Assembly (NCBI GenBank): GCA_003225055.1
Contig: QIAU01000098.1
Coordinates: 1-35,378 of the forward strand
DNA length: 35,378 nucleotides
Direction of reading: 5' to 3'
Source of the DNA: Acidobacteriota bacterium
GTDB taxonomy: Bacteria > Acidobacteriota > Terriglobia > Terriglobales > Acidobacteriaceae
In this document: positions 1-7,591 of the stretch, piece by piece
Position numbering within the stretch: position 1 is the stretch's first letter
How the letters are laid out: every line of letters starts with the position of its first letter
Made by a program: the position numbers and the translations under genes
Notes under the pieces: generated by a model
Seen by the model: only the letters and a program-made list of their open reading frames with translations
What the model was told of the DNA's origin: nothing
The model's database searches: none

Positions 1-2
1 GT

Positions 3-497
3 CAGGCGTTCAGCTCTGACACCGAGGTGCGCTGGAACGCGATCATGGAGGCGGCGAACCGGCTGGAAATACCAGTGTCTCCCAAACTCACGGCCCAGCT
101 GGAAGGCGATTCGGCATCGCCCCAGCTCGGCTACAAAGTCACTAAGAAAATTCTGGCGTCGCGCGAGCCGTTCACCGCGCTGTTCGCTTTCAATGACAGT
201 GCAGCGATGGGCGCAATTCGCGCGCTTCGGGAAACGGAGCTGCGCGTGCCCGAGGACATCTCGGTTATCGGCTTTGATGATATCCAGGGTGCAGCGTACC
301 TGAACCCGGGGCTCACGACGGTGAAGCAGCCACTGCGAAAAATGGGGAAAATTGCTGCCAAGACCGTGCTCGAACGAATTCAGCGACCCGACTCCGACTC
401 GAACGCAGAGTACATAACCGTAGAGCCTGAGCTGGTGGTCCGCGAAACCACCGGGCCCGCCACTGAGATTCCGCGAAAGTGCGGCAGAATGTCCTAA
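3..497 (+). CDS. LacI-family transcriptional regulator, C-terminal part (5' truncated by window edge)
   Basis: The reading frame is open from base 3, so the gene begins outside the window and only about the last 164 residues are seen. They form the second half of a periplasmic-binding-protein-like ligand domain of a LacI/GalR repressor: a segment with FNDSAAMGAIRAL, then VPEDISVIGFDDI, then LTTVKQPLRKMG, and the closing ELVVRETTGP typical of the family end. The N-terminal helix-turn-helix is not visible, so the operator cannot be guessed. Such proteins usually sense a sugar and repress nearby uptake or hydrolase genes. Glycoside hydrolases do lie in this window, but more than 12 kb away, so a link is only speculation. 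The family call is firm; the ligand is unknown. Confidence 0.9.
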   Translation, partial: QAFSSDTEVRWNAIMEAANRLEIPVSPKLTAQLEGDSASPQLGYKVTKKILASREPFTALFAFNDSAAMGAIRALRETELRVPEDISVIGFDDIQGAAYLNPGLTTVKQPLRKMGKIAAKTVLERIQRPDSDSNAEYITVEPELVVRETTGPATEIPRKCGRMS

Positions 498-616
498 CCA
501 CCTCCTTGCTCCTGTGACAGTTAAGCTTCAGGCCTGCGTGGGTGTTGGCCAAATTAGCCCTGCTGACTCCGAGTCAATCTGACCTTTCTCCTCGCCTGGC
601 ATGTCCTTTCGACACC

Positions 617-641
617 TGCCCTAATTTCTTCTTCAAGGGCA
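617..641 (+). terminator. Weak hairpin downstream of the LacI-family gene
   Basis: A 7-bp perfect stem (ctgccct at 617-623, agggcag at 635-641) closes an 11-nt loop about 120 nt after the LacI stop and about 100 nt before the next start. It has no following T run, so it may be a weak terminator, a leader hairpin of the next gene, or chance. Confidence 0.25.
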
Positions 642-738
642 GAGTAGTCCCTGCTTACTCGCGACCGTATTCTTGCCACCTGTGAGGTGTAGCGCAGTCC
701 CTCCCAGTCCGAATAGTGCACCTTCTAGAGGGGGATAT

Positions 739-2127
739 ATGTCTCAAAAAGCGAAAACGATTTTTCAGGCGAACCCAAAGACTCTGCGCCAGTTGAAGGT
801 ACTTATCATTCTGTTGCCACTGGTGATAACCAGTGTGACGCGCGGTGGAACACAAACGGTGGCCACCGATCCTGGCGTGCGCGGAGGTCCGGCCGGAGTT
901 GGTGCGCCGCTCGCTGGTTTGACGGATAACCAAACCGCTTATTTCAACGCGGGTCTGAATGATTTCATGGAGTTACAGTCGGTTTTGGGCTCGATAGCCG
1001 ATACCGGCGTCGGACTCGGACCGAGATTCAACGGCGAATCCTGTGGTCAATGCCATGCTCAACCGGCCGTGGGCGGCACCAGTCCCTCCGCGAACCCCCA
1101 AGTCGCCGCCGCCACCGATCAGGGCGCAACGAATCAATTACCGTTTTTCATCACCCTCAATGGCCCGGTGCGCGAAGCGCGATTTCCCTTCGCACCCGAT
1201 TTGCGGCATGCGGACGGGGGTGTCCACGATCTGTTTACCATCACAGGTCGCAGCGATGCCACGGGCTGCAACCTCGCACAACCGGATTTCCGGAAAGCGG
1301 CAGCGGAGGGAAACCTCATTTTCCGCACTCCTACTCCGGTATTCGGCGGTGGACTCGTCGAAGCCATTCCGGACTCTGCCATCGTCGCCAACATGCGCTC
1401 CCAACTTGATCGCAAGCGGCGCCTGGGGATCGCAGGCCGCCCCAACACCAATGGTAACGATGGCTCGATCACTCGCTTTGGTTGGAAGGCGCAGAACAAA
1501 TCGCTGGAGTTGTTTGCAGCGGAAGCTTACAACGTCGAGATGGGCGTAACCAACGAGATCTTCCCCAACGAACGCGACGAGTCGCCAGCATGCCAGTTCA
1601 ACGGCACTCCAGAAGATGCTACCCACTTTGATGAAAACGGGACGGAGTTTCCCAGTGATGTCGTGAAGTTCGTATTGTTTATGCGTTTCCTGGATCAGCC
1701 AAAACCTGCCCCAAGTACTCCTTCCATCGAGAACGGAAGACAAATCTTCCAGAATATTGGTTGTGCTCTATGCCACACCCCGGCGTACCGCACCGCAAAA
1801 TCTTCGGTGACGGCATTGAGCAATGTTAACGTGAACCTGTTTTCCGACCTGCTCCTCCATCACATGGGTCCGGGACTCCATGACCACATCAGCCAGGGGG
1901 TGGCGAGAGGAGACGAATTTCGTACCGCGCCGTTGTGGGGATTAGGCCAGCGAATCTTTTTCCTGCACGACGGCCGAACCACGGACCTAGTCAAAGCAAT
2001 CCAGGCACATGCGAGCAACCGCAACCTCTGGTATCCGGATTCGGAGTCTAATGCTGTAGTTGGTAACTACAACCGGCTTTCGGTGCGCGAACAGCAGGAT
2101 CTGTTGAACTTTCTGCGCTCGCTGTAA
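739..2127 (+). CDS. Di-haem oxidoreductase, DUF1111 / DHOR family (putative peroxidase-like thiol oxidoreductase)
   Basis: A 462-residue exported c-type cytochrome. The ATG at 739 is chosen over an upstream ATG at 673 because a purine-rich gaggggga lies just before it and because a basic N-terminus plus hydrophobic stretch (about residues 20-33) then forms a signal peptide. Two haem-binding CxxCH motifs are present: C102-x2-C105-H106 within GLGPRFNGESC, and C342-x2-C345-H346. The segment after the first motif (PAVGGTSPSANPQV) and the late FFLHDGRTTDLVKAIQAH are hallmarks of the DUF1111 family, distantly related to bacterial cytochrome c peroxidases and MauG. It would act in the periplasm; its true substrate is not known for most members. 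It is probably transcribed alone, and the convergent PilZ gene ends 60 nt downstream. Confidence 0.9.
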   Translation: MSQKAKTIFQANPKTLRQLKVLIILLPLVITSVTRGGTQTVATDPGVRGGPAGVGAPLAGLTDNQTAYFNAGLNDFMELQSVLGSIADTGVGLGPRFNGESCGQCHAQPAVGGTSPSANPQVAAATDQGATNQLPFFITLNGPVREARFPFAPDLRHADGGVHDLFTITGRSDATGCNLAQPDFRKAAAEGNLIFRTPTPVFGGGLVEAIPDSAIVANMRSQLDRKRRLGIAGRPNTNGNDGSITRFGWKAQNKSLELFAAEAYNVEMGVTNEIFPNERDESPACQFNGTPEDATHFDENGTEFPSDVVKFVLFMRFLDQPKPAPSTPSIENGRQIFQNIGCALCHTPAYRTAKSSVTALSNVNVNLFSDLLLHHMGPGLHDHISQGVARGDEFRTAPLWGLGQRIFFLHDGRTTDLVKAIQAHASNRNLWYPDSESNAVVGNYNRLSVREQQDLLNFLRSL

Positions 2128-2187
2128 GTAAGGGGAGCTGAAAAATCTTCTGGTTGCCGCAAGGGTGGCGAAGGGGCGCGACCTTTT

Positions 2188-2922
2188 CTAAGTTTCGAGC
2201 GCCTCGCGCCACTCGATTGGTTCCGAATCGGTTCCCAGCTCGGTCTGCCAGACCAAACTCGCCTCGTGCGGGGATCGTCTGTCCTTAACCCGTGGACTGT
2301 TCGCGATCAATTTTCGCAGTCGCTGACGTCCTTCTTGAGAAATCGCGAGGAACCGGATGCCGGTTCCGTAGCCGCCGACGCTGCTCACAACCACTCCTTG
2401 CGCCCAAATCTTTGCTGTTCCGATCCACATGGCGACGTCGAGGCGCGCTGCGAGGGGTACGACATTGAGCATGTGTACGAAGCAGCCGGCTTCGCTGATG
2501 TCACTCGTCGTACTCCAGATCGGCACGCACGAGTTCTCAAGCCGGATCTCGACGGCCAGCTCGTGAAGATATCGCGCTTGATGCCGCCTACTTTCGATAC
2601 GCGGGCGCCGATAGCTGTCAGGTGCGGGTAGCGGGAGATCAAAACCCCAGAACAGCGTAGCGGGTGACGCATGTCGAAGCCCCATCTCGTTCCCATGCGG
2701 CGTTTTCTGAGCTCGAATTACTTCAAACCTTCCTTTATATTGCCCGTATCTGACGACGACAATGTCGCCCGGTCTGGCGAAACAGCGCTCGACCTCGACC
2801 AGGAGGCCTCTTCCGCTTATGTCTCGGATAATTGCCGGTTCCAGGAATGCGCGCCCCTGATTCATTCCGCAAAGGCTGCCCTGAGAGTCAAGCTGAATGC
2901 GAGGTTCCAGACGATGTCCCAT
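2188..2922 (-). CDS. Protein with two PilZ-like domains (putative cyclic-di-GMP receptor)
   Basis: A 244-residue cytoplasmic protein. The ATG at 2922 is preferred over an in-frame ATG at 3006 because AGGGAG sits 5 nt upstream of it. There are two PilZ-like halves. The first has D34-I-S-x-x-G39, followed by beta-rich sequence with RPGDIVVVRY. The second has R113-x3-R117 and D141-I-S-x-x-G146, then a GTGIRF strand, matching the RxxxR and D/NxSxxG signature that binds cyclic di-GMP. Only the second half has both halves of that signature, so the first may be a degenerate, dimerising or structural copy. Members commonly couple cyclic di-GMP to motility, pili or polysaccharide. The gene stands alone and converges on the DUF1111 gene. 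The PilZ call is fairly sure; ligand binding is inferred. Confidence 0.75.
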   Translation of the reverse strand: MGHRLEPRIQLDSQGSLCGMNQGRAFLEPAIIRDISGRGLLVEVERCFARPGDIVVVRYGQYKGRFEVIRAQKTPHGNEMGLRHASPATLFWGFDLPLPAPDSYRRPRIESRRHQARYLHELAVEIRLENSCVPIWSTTSDISEAGCFVHMLNVVPLAARLDVAMWIGTAKIWAQGVVVSSVGGYGTGIRFLAISQEGRQRLRKLIANSPRVKDRRSPHEASLVWQTELGTDSEPIEWREALET

Positions 2923-3305
2923 GTGCTCCCTACTGCAACGCTTAATTTTCGGAGGTGGGGGAGCATGGGTAAGACTGCACTCCTGATGCCAGACAGGGGA
3001 ATGCATCTTGCCACGTGGGAACTACTTGTAAATAGGGGTAGTTAGGCCCAGGGGCCAGGGGAGGCAAAGAATTGCACACAAATGAATAATTTTTCCAATT
3101 GTGGGGCATTTAATGGCCACCTCCAGGCCTGCCAGCCCTGCGGGAAACGCACGCATCGTGACCATGTATCGGCGAAACGGAGAGAAGCCCGGTTCGCATC
3201 TCCCTTCGGAAGACCCGACCTCAGGCAATTCATCCCATAGCACTTTCGGGGTAGAGGAAATGGTAAGAACCTGGCTGAGAGCCACGGCGTCAAGGCCTCC
3301 AGGTT
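2923..3305. other. Intergenic region upstream of the PilZ gene
   Basis: About 380 nt between the PilZ start and the stop of the next minus-strand gene. Short open frames exist on both strands, but none has a ribosome site or recognisable protein. An AT-rich patch near 3070-3100 could hold the PilZ promoter; no clear -35/-10 pair was found. Confidence 0.4.
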
Positions 3306-4979
3306 TTACTTGGATTGCACCGGAACAGGTTCAGGCAGGTGCATGGATCGCTGCCCGCCATCTCTAATTGTCAGCTTCTGCCCCTGCGGGGTGTAGCGGG
3401 CGATGACGCCGGGTTGGGACCAGTCCAGATCCCAACCGTCCTCGATCGCAATCACGGTATAAGCGCCGGGAATTACGCTTGGCAGTTTAAAACTCCCATC
3501 CAGATCACTCTGGTCACGCCGGAACCGTTCGCGGTTTGATTCGGCATTTTCTGGTACCAGCACCACCATGGCGCCGGGTACAGCCTTTTCTCCACGCTTC
3601 ACGAATCCTTCCACACTCACGGAGCCTCCAACCAGTGAAACCGTGATCGAAAGATCCGAACCGGGGTCTAGGTTCAAGGTATGCCCGGCGGTGTCATTGC
3701 CCTGCGATGAAATTCGAGCCACGGAATAGGCTTTGTTTGGACTCGGCGCCAGGACCACGTACTTCCCGGCAGCGACATCACCGAAGTTCACCTCGCCTTT
3801 CGCATCAACCGGGTGGAAAGCCACAATTCTCCCCGCGCTGTCTCGAAGAGCAATGGAAAGTTGTTCCGGCATCTTCTCGCCCTCCGCCATTTGAACCGAG
3901 ACCTTCACCGTGCTCATAGGTTCCGCGCCGGTGGTGTCCAACTCCTGACTGCTGTTGGTAAGGTCGATCTCGCTTGCTTGTGCGCCCTTCCCGGGTTCCG
4001 AGCCGAGCATGCGAACGCTGTACTTGCCGGCCGGGATTCCGGTCAATTCGAGAAGGCCGGGAGAGACCGCCTGTGCTCCCTCATAGCGGACGAATTCGGT
4101 TGAATCGAATTCCCGCTTGTGAAGCACAGGCATAGATCCTCCCTGTTGGCTATTCTCGGGAACGCGAACAAGCAAATGCAGTGCAGGAACGGGACTGAGG
4201 TGGATCTCGATTTCGAGTCGGTCCCCACCCCTTACTGGAATCGGCAAAGCATCATCGGAGTCCGTGGCGTCAGCGTAATAAGTAGTTGGATAGGCGACAT
4301 CGAGATTCCGGTCGACCATTACCGCAGAAGCCTGTGCGTTGTCGGTGCGCGCTGAGACAGGATGCACCGCGTACCAGGGCGCCACCACAGCCGACACATA
4401 GTAGGTGCCGGGATTGAGTGGTGAAAACTCGAACCATCCTCGATCGTCGGTGGTGTCGGCGGAAAATCTGACAATGCGGCTCACGCCCGCGCTGTGATCT
4501 TCCCGATAAAGCGTTACGTTCGCATGGCGCACCGGCTCCCCCCATTCGTCGATGACCTTACCCGACAGCACCGCAGAAGGCGATAACCGTAGCACAAGGT
4601 TTTCTGTGTCCACTCCCACGCCGGTAACGATTGCGGTTGAGAATTGTTCGTGCTGATTGTAAAAACCGGTGACAAACCCACGTCTTGCTCCCTTCAAGGA
4701 GTACTTCCCGGCCTTCAGTTGCTTGAATTCAAAGTGTCCATCTTCAGAGGTCACCATCGAGTGTGCGTCGCGCGGATCCTTGGTGTTAACAATGGATACC
4801 AGAGCTTGCCCAAGGGGCGTCCCGCTGCTTGCGCTTACAACTGTTCCCGCGATTCGAAACGACCCGTTCACAGGCGCACCCTCCCGACTGCCGCTCTGAG
4901 CGCTGCAGAGGCCAGGCGACACGATCCGCGCCAGGAGCACAAGACCGGCTAACACCTTGAGGAGTCGAACGGCTGACAT
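3306..4979 (-). CDS. Secreted carboxypeptidase-regulatory-like domain protein
   Basis: A 557-residue exported protein. A hydrophobic N-terminus (about residues 8-26, ending near SPGLCSAQ) is a signal peptide, possibly of the lipoprotein or SPase I type. Residues about 40-125 form a carboxypeptidase-regulatory-like (transthyretin/CNA-B-like) beta-sandwich: G-T-V-V-S-A-S-S-G-T-P-L-G, then EDGHFEFKQLKAGKYSL. A second unit follows at about 130-200 (LSGKVIDEWGEPVRHANVTLY, ending in GTYYVS), and a third near 460-540 (VEGFVKRGEKAVPGAMVVLV, ending GAYTVIAIEDGWDL). No enzyme motif is visible. Acidobacteria carry many such proteins, thought to bind surfaces or polymers. The gene starts 2 nt after the stop of its upstream paralogue, so the two are one transcription unit and probably coupled in translation. 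Confidence 0.8.
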   Translation of the reverse strand: MSAVRLLKVLAGLVLLARIVSPGLCSAQSGSREGAPVNGSFRIAGTVVSASSGTPLGQALVSIVNTKDPRDAHSMVTSEDGHFEFKQLKAGKYSLKGARRGFVTGFYNQHEQFSTAIVTGVGVDTENLVLRLSPSAVLSGKVIDEWGEPVRHANVTLYREDHSAGVSRIVRFSADTTDDRGWFEFSPLNPGTYYVSAVVAPWYAVHPVSARTDNAQASAVMVDRNLDVAYPTTYYADATDSDDALPIPVRGGDRLEIEIHLSPVPALHLLVRVPENSQQGGSMPVLHKREFDSTEFVRYEGAQAVSPGLLELTGIPAGKYSVRMLGSEPGKGAQASEIDLTNSSQELDTTGAEPMSTVKVSVQMAEGEKMPEQLSIALRDSAGRIVAFHPVDAKGEVNFGDVAAGKYVVLAPSPNKAYSVARISSQGNDTAGHTLNLDPGSDLSITVSLVGGSVSVEGFVKRGEKAVPGAMVVLVPENAESNRERFRRDQSDLDGSFKLPSVIPGAYTVIAIEDGWDLDWSQPGVIARYTPQGQKLTIRDGGQRSMHLPEPVPVQSK

Positions 4980-4981
4980 AG

Positions 4982-6763
4982 TTATTCGTCTGTCGAGATC
5001 AAGTGAAGCTGTAAGTGTTCCTTCTGGCCTGACACTAGGCGGACAAGCACGCCCTTCGAATCATAAGCGCGCATGGCTTCCGGGTTCTGATACTCGAGTT
5101 CCGGGTGCGGTCGATCGAAAGCTAATAAACGATAAGTCCCGGGCGCAAGTTGGATAGAGCTGAATTTACCCTCCGGCGATACCCAAATTTCCCGAAACTG
5201 CCCGGCGCTGTCCGGGAGGGGAACGCAGTAAATATAGGGTGAAGCCCCAGGTAAGAAGGATGAAAGTGTGCCGGTAGAAACGCCTGCCCCCAAAAGTGCC
5301 GTCGCCACGCCCTCGACTGTGCCATCAATCTGGGCGCCATCGTCGCGCATCGTCAGCTCGATCGGAGGAGGCGACGCGCCCAGGCCGACCACAAGCGTGT
5401 GATGCAGCAGATCTACTCCACCAGAAGTGATCGATGCTAGAAACCCGCGGGATGAATCCACCCGCACCCAGTACCGCCCTGGCTGCACGTCATCGAGCAC
5501 AATGGAGTCGTCCTCTCGCGCCGAAGGATTCCGCGGGCCTCGTTCGATGCCGAAATCCTCAGCCGGTTCTAACCTGACATTCGTGTAGCGTCCGCGATTT
5601 TGCCTGATGCCATCGCCACCGCCGAGACCATTCGTCTCTGGATTGTTGTCACTTGTGAATTGTTCTTTGACATTCACACTAATCGAGCCGTTAGGAAGCA
5701 ATGTCATGGTTGGTTCTTGTACCGCCGCACCTTTCACCGTGAGGTTCAGCAATCCGGTCGCCCCATTGGTTCCGAAGCTTACGGCTTGAACGCTGTAGGT
5801 CCCGTCCGGCAACATACCTTCAATCGTTCCTGTCCTCTCGTTGTAGCCGAGGGAATACCCTGGACCTCGATGGCCGTGAAGAGAGACCTCCACTCCGATC
5901 GGAGTACCGGCCGCCAGGTTGCTTAGGCGCACCTTTACCGGATAGTAGGCTCTCCTGACTGGGGTCAAGTCGGCATGGAAAATCCTGCCCGGTGATAATG
6001 AAATAGTGCTGCCCGATGCAAAGTCGTTTGCCGCGGGAAAGTAGACAGGCGGATATCCATACAGTTGTCCGCGCGGGTTGAAGGTCAGGGGGTCGCGATC
6101 CAACAACTCGTGCGTGAACAGCTTATATGTGCCTGCAGCAAGCTCGGTAAAGCGAAACTCGCCGTTGGACCTGGTCCAGACCCTACCTGCAGATATCCAG
6201 TGGGCTCGGCCTTCCTGGACTTGGCGGCGATATATCTCGACTTCCACTTTGTCCGAGCCGTCTGTAGTGGGCAGCACAACCCGTCCCACAATGGCGGCTT
6301 CCGGCACCAGCAAGATGGTTAACTCCTGATTGGGCGCAGCCGGCTGGAAGTTCTGAACTCCCGGGCGGTCGGACAAAAATCCCGGTTTTCTCGCCGCTAG
6401 TGCGCCTGGAAGAATCAAACCGGGAGCTTCACCCGAAATTCTGTTTGCGCCTCCCCCTGAATTAGAGTCGGCAGACCTATCGGGGCCGGTCTGAGGGAAA
6501 GTGAATTCGAAATGCCCCTGATCATCTGTCATGATGGCAAAGCGGTTGTCAGAGGAGACCACCAGCGCGCGACCTATCGGTTCACGCGTAACGCTGTTCA
6601 GGACAGTGCCGTGAATACTCGCGGCCTTGTTGTCAGCCTGTGTGTCCTGTGCGCACGACTGCGGAATGCAGCAGGAAAGGACGCCAGCCAAGGCGACCAC
6701 CTTGGGCAACGACCATCCGCACACGCCGGAATAGCGACTTGACTTGCCAGCAACCATCGTCAC
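4982..6763 (-). CDS. Secreted carboxypeptidase-regulatory-like domain protein (first gene of the pair)
   Basis: A 593-residue paralogue-like partner of the downstream gene. The N-terminus has basic residues followed by a hydrophobic stretch ending near CCIPQSCAQD, a signal peptide with a possible lipobox-like cysteine. Residues about 48-90 show the regulatory-like start (IHGTVLNSVTREPIGRALV, then DDQGHFEFTFPQTG). A second unit follows at about 150-220 (IVGRVVLPTTDGSDKVEVEIY to AGTYKLFTHELL), and the C-terminal 110 residues again read as a beta-sandwich (IDGTVEGVAT, then SIQLAPGTYRLLAFD). The close, with an ELEYQNPEAMRAYDSKG segment, is typical of acidobacterial members. No catalytic residues are recognisable. 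The function is unknown, and surface or polymer binding is only inferred. Confidence 0.78.
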   Translation of the reverse strand: MTMVAGKSSRYSGVCGWSLPKVVALAGVLSCCIPQSCAQDTQADNKAASIHGTVLNSVTREPIGRALVVSSDNRFAIMTDDQGHFEFTFPQTGPDRSADSNSGGGANRISGEAPGLILPGALAARKPGFLSDRPGVQNFQPAAPNQELTILLVPEAAIVGRVVLPTTDGSDKVEVEIYRRQVQEGRAHWISAGRVWTRSNGEFRFTELAAGTYKLFTHELLDRDPLTFNPRGQLYGYPPVYFPAANDFASGSTISLSPGRIFHADLTPVRRAYYPVKVRLSNLAAGTPIGVEVSLHGHRGPGYSLGYNERTGTIEGMLPDGTYSVQAVSFGTNGATGLLNLTVKGAAVQEPTMTLLPNGSISVNVKEQFTSDNNPETNGLGGGDGIRQNRGRYTNVRLEPAEDFGIERGPRNPSAREDDSIVLDDVQPGRYWVRVDSSRGFLASITSGGVDLLHHTLVVGLGASPPPIELTMRDDGAQIDGTVEGVATALLGAGVSTGTLSSFLPGASPYIYCVPLPDSAGQFREIWVSPEGKFSSIQLAPGTYRLLAFDRPHPELEYQNPEAMRAYDSKGVLVRLVSGQKEHLQLHLISTDE

Positions 6764-6846
6764 GATTACCTATTAGACGACGTGCCTTAGACCGTCCACA
6801 GAGTATGATGCGAGAAAAAAACAAGAAAGGCAAACCTGGAGGGACG

Positions 6847-6873
6847 TGTCCGCCTCAGCGGCTGAGACGGACA
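6847..6873 (-). terminator. Hairpin downstream of the first Flp pilin gene
   Basis: A 12-bp inverted repeat with one mismatch and a 3-nt loop (left arm 6847-6858, right arm 6862-6873). Read on the minus strand it lies about 47 nt after the pilin stop, and a run of seven T follows some 20 nt further on. It probably ends the pilin transcript, although the T run is not directly adjacent. Confidence 0.45.
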
Positions 6874-6920
6874 GATGCGTTCAATTGATGAGAAACGCAG
6901 AACGCAGAGCCTTCTAACTG

Positions 6921-7085
6921 CTACTGGATAGAACTAGCTACGTTGGAGAACACAGTATTCGATTTGGTCCCGACGAGTCGAATGGTGCCCACGACGAGTA
7001 CAAGAATTACGGCCAACATCACCGCGTATTCGGCAATGTCCTGCCCCTCATCGTCTTTCCACAGTCTGCGCATAACCTTGGTCAT
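6921..7085 (-). CDS. Flp/Fap-type pilin, copy 1 (54 residues)
   Basis: A 54-residue prepilin. The ATG at 7085 is fixed by GGGAGG six nt upstream; longer upstream frames are not credible. The order is a short charged leader (MTKVMRRLWKDDEG), a prepilin-peptidase site after G14 with glutamate and tyrosine at +5/+6 (QDIAEY), a single hydrophobic helix (about residues 20-40), and a short polar tail ending NVASSIQ. This matches Flp pilins of tight-adherence (Tad) systems. No tad/cpa assembly genes are nearby, so the machinery must be encoded elsewhere. It is 43/54 identical to the second pilin at 24984-25148. A 21-bp tandem duplication lies upstream. Confidence 0.9.
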   Translation of the reverse strand: MTKVMRRLWKDDEGQDIAEYAVMLAVILVLVVGTIRLVGTKSNTVFSNVASSIQ

Positions 7086-7591
7086 ATTCGCCTCCCACCC
7101 CTGGCTCTGCCGATTGACGTGCCTACACTCCGAGTTCCATACCACACCACAATTCGAGCCGTCCGTCCTTGATCTAGCGCAAAGAAGAACGGGTCTAGCG
7201 CAAAGAAGAACGGCGGACCTATGCTCCTGACGCTTGAATGATGGTGTTGAGAATGATGGGAATGATGGTGTTGCGCTATGATGTGTTGCAACGATGCTGC
7301 AACGATGTGGGGCTGTGTGGGATGTGTGTTGCGCTTGACACCCAGACACCGGGGAGAGTAGCCTACTGCCCGCTACTTCGAGGGTGTCTAGTCTGCCCAA
7401 GGTTTCTACTCTCGGGTCGGGGTCCCGAGAATTCAGGCATTTTCCGAAGTGGGAAGCAAGTGCCTCCTCGGCTGCAAGGTGGATTCGAAATAACGTCGCT
7501 CCTTATCGTCACCAAGCAACGTTAACCAGCCAAACGCGGAGTTAGCTACGCTCGGCTCCCAGCCGGGCAGACTCCGGGAGGAATTGTCACC
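7086..7591. other. Divergent intergenic region with several short repeats
   Basis: About 500 nt separate the minus-strand pilin from the plus-strand quinoprotein gene. Besides the 21-bp tandem repeat at 7173, it holds a 14-bp direct repeat (gaatgatggtgttg at 7236 and 7260) and a 10-bp repeat 11 nt apart (tgcaacgatg at 7287 and 7298). TTGACA occurs at 7335-7340, but no good -10 box follows at the right distance. No gene is supported here. Confidence 0.5.
7173..7214. repeat. 21-bp tandem duplication upstream of Flp pilin copy 1
   Basis: Two head-to-tail 21-bp units (7173-7193 and 7194-7214, core ctagcgcaaagaagaacgg) are identical except for the last base. They lie about 90-130 bp upstream of the pilin start, in its promoter region. 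Confidence 0.9.

Noticed and set aside
1138-1743. Long minus-strand open frame opposite the DUF1111 gene
   Set aside because: It lies wholly inside a gene with clear family motifs, lacks a ribosome site and resembles no known protein.
3101-3367. Plus-strand open frame in the intergenic region near the PilZ gene
   Set aside because: No ribosome site, no family resemblance, and it overlaps the 3' end of a well-supported minus-strand gene.
7335-7360. Sigma70 promoter at the TTGACA
   Set aside because: The expected -10 position has no TATAAT-like sequence, so it was not listed as a promoter.
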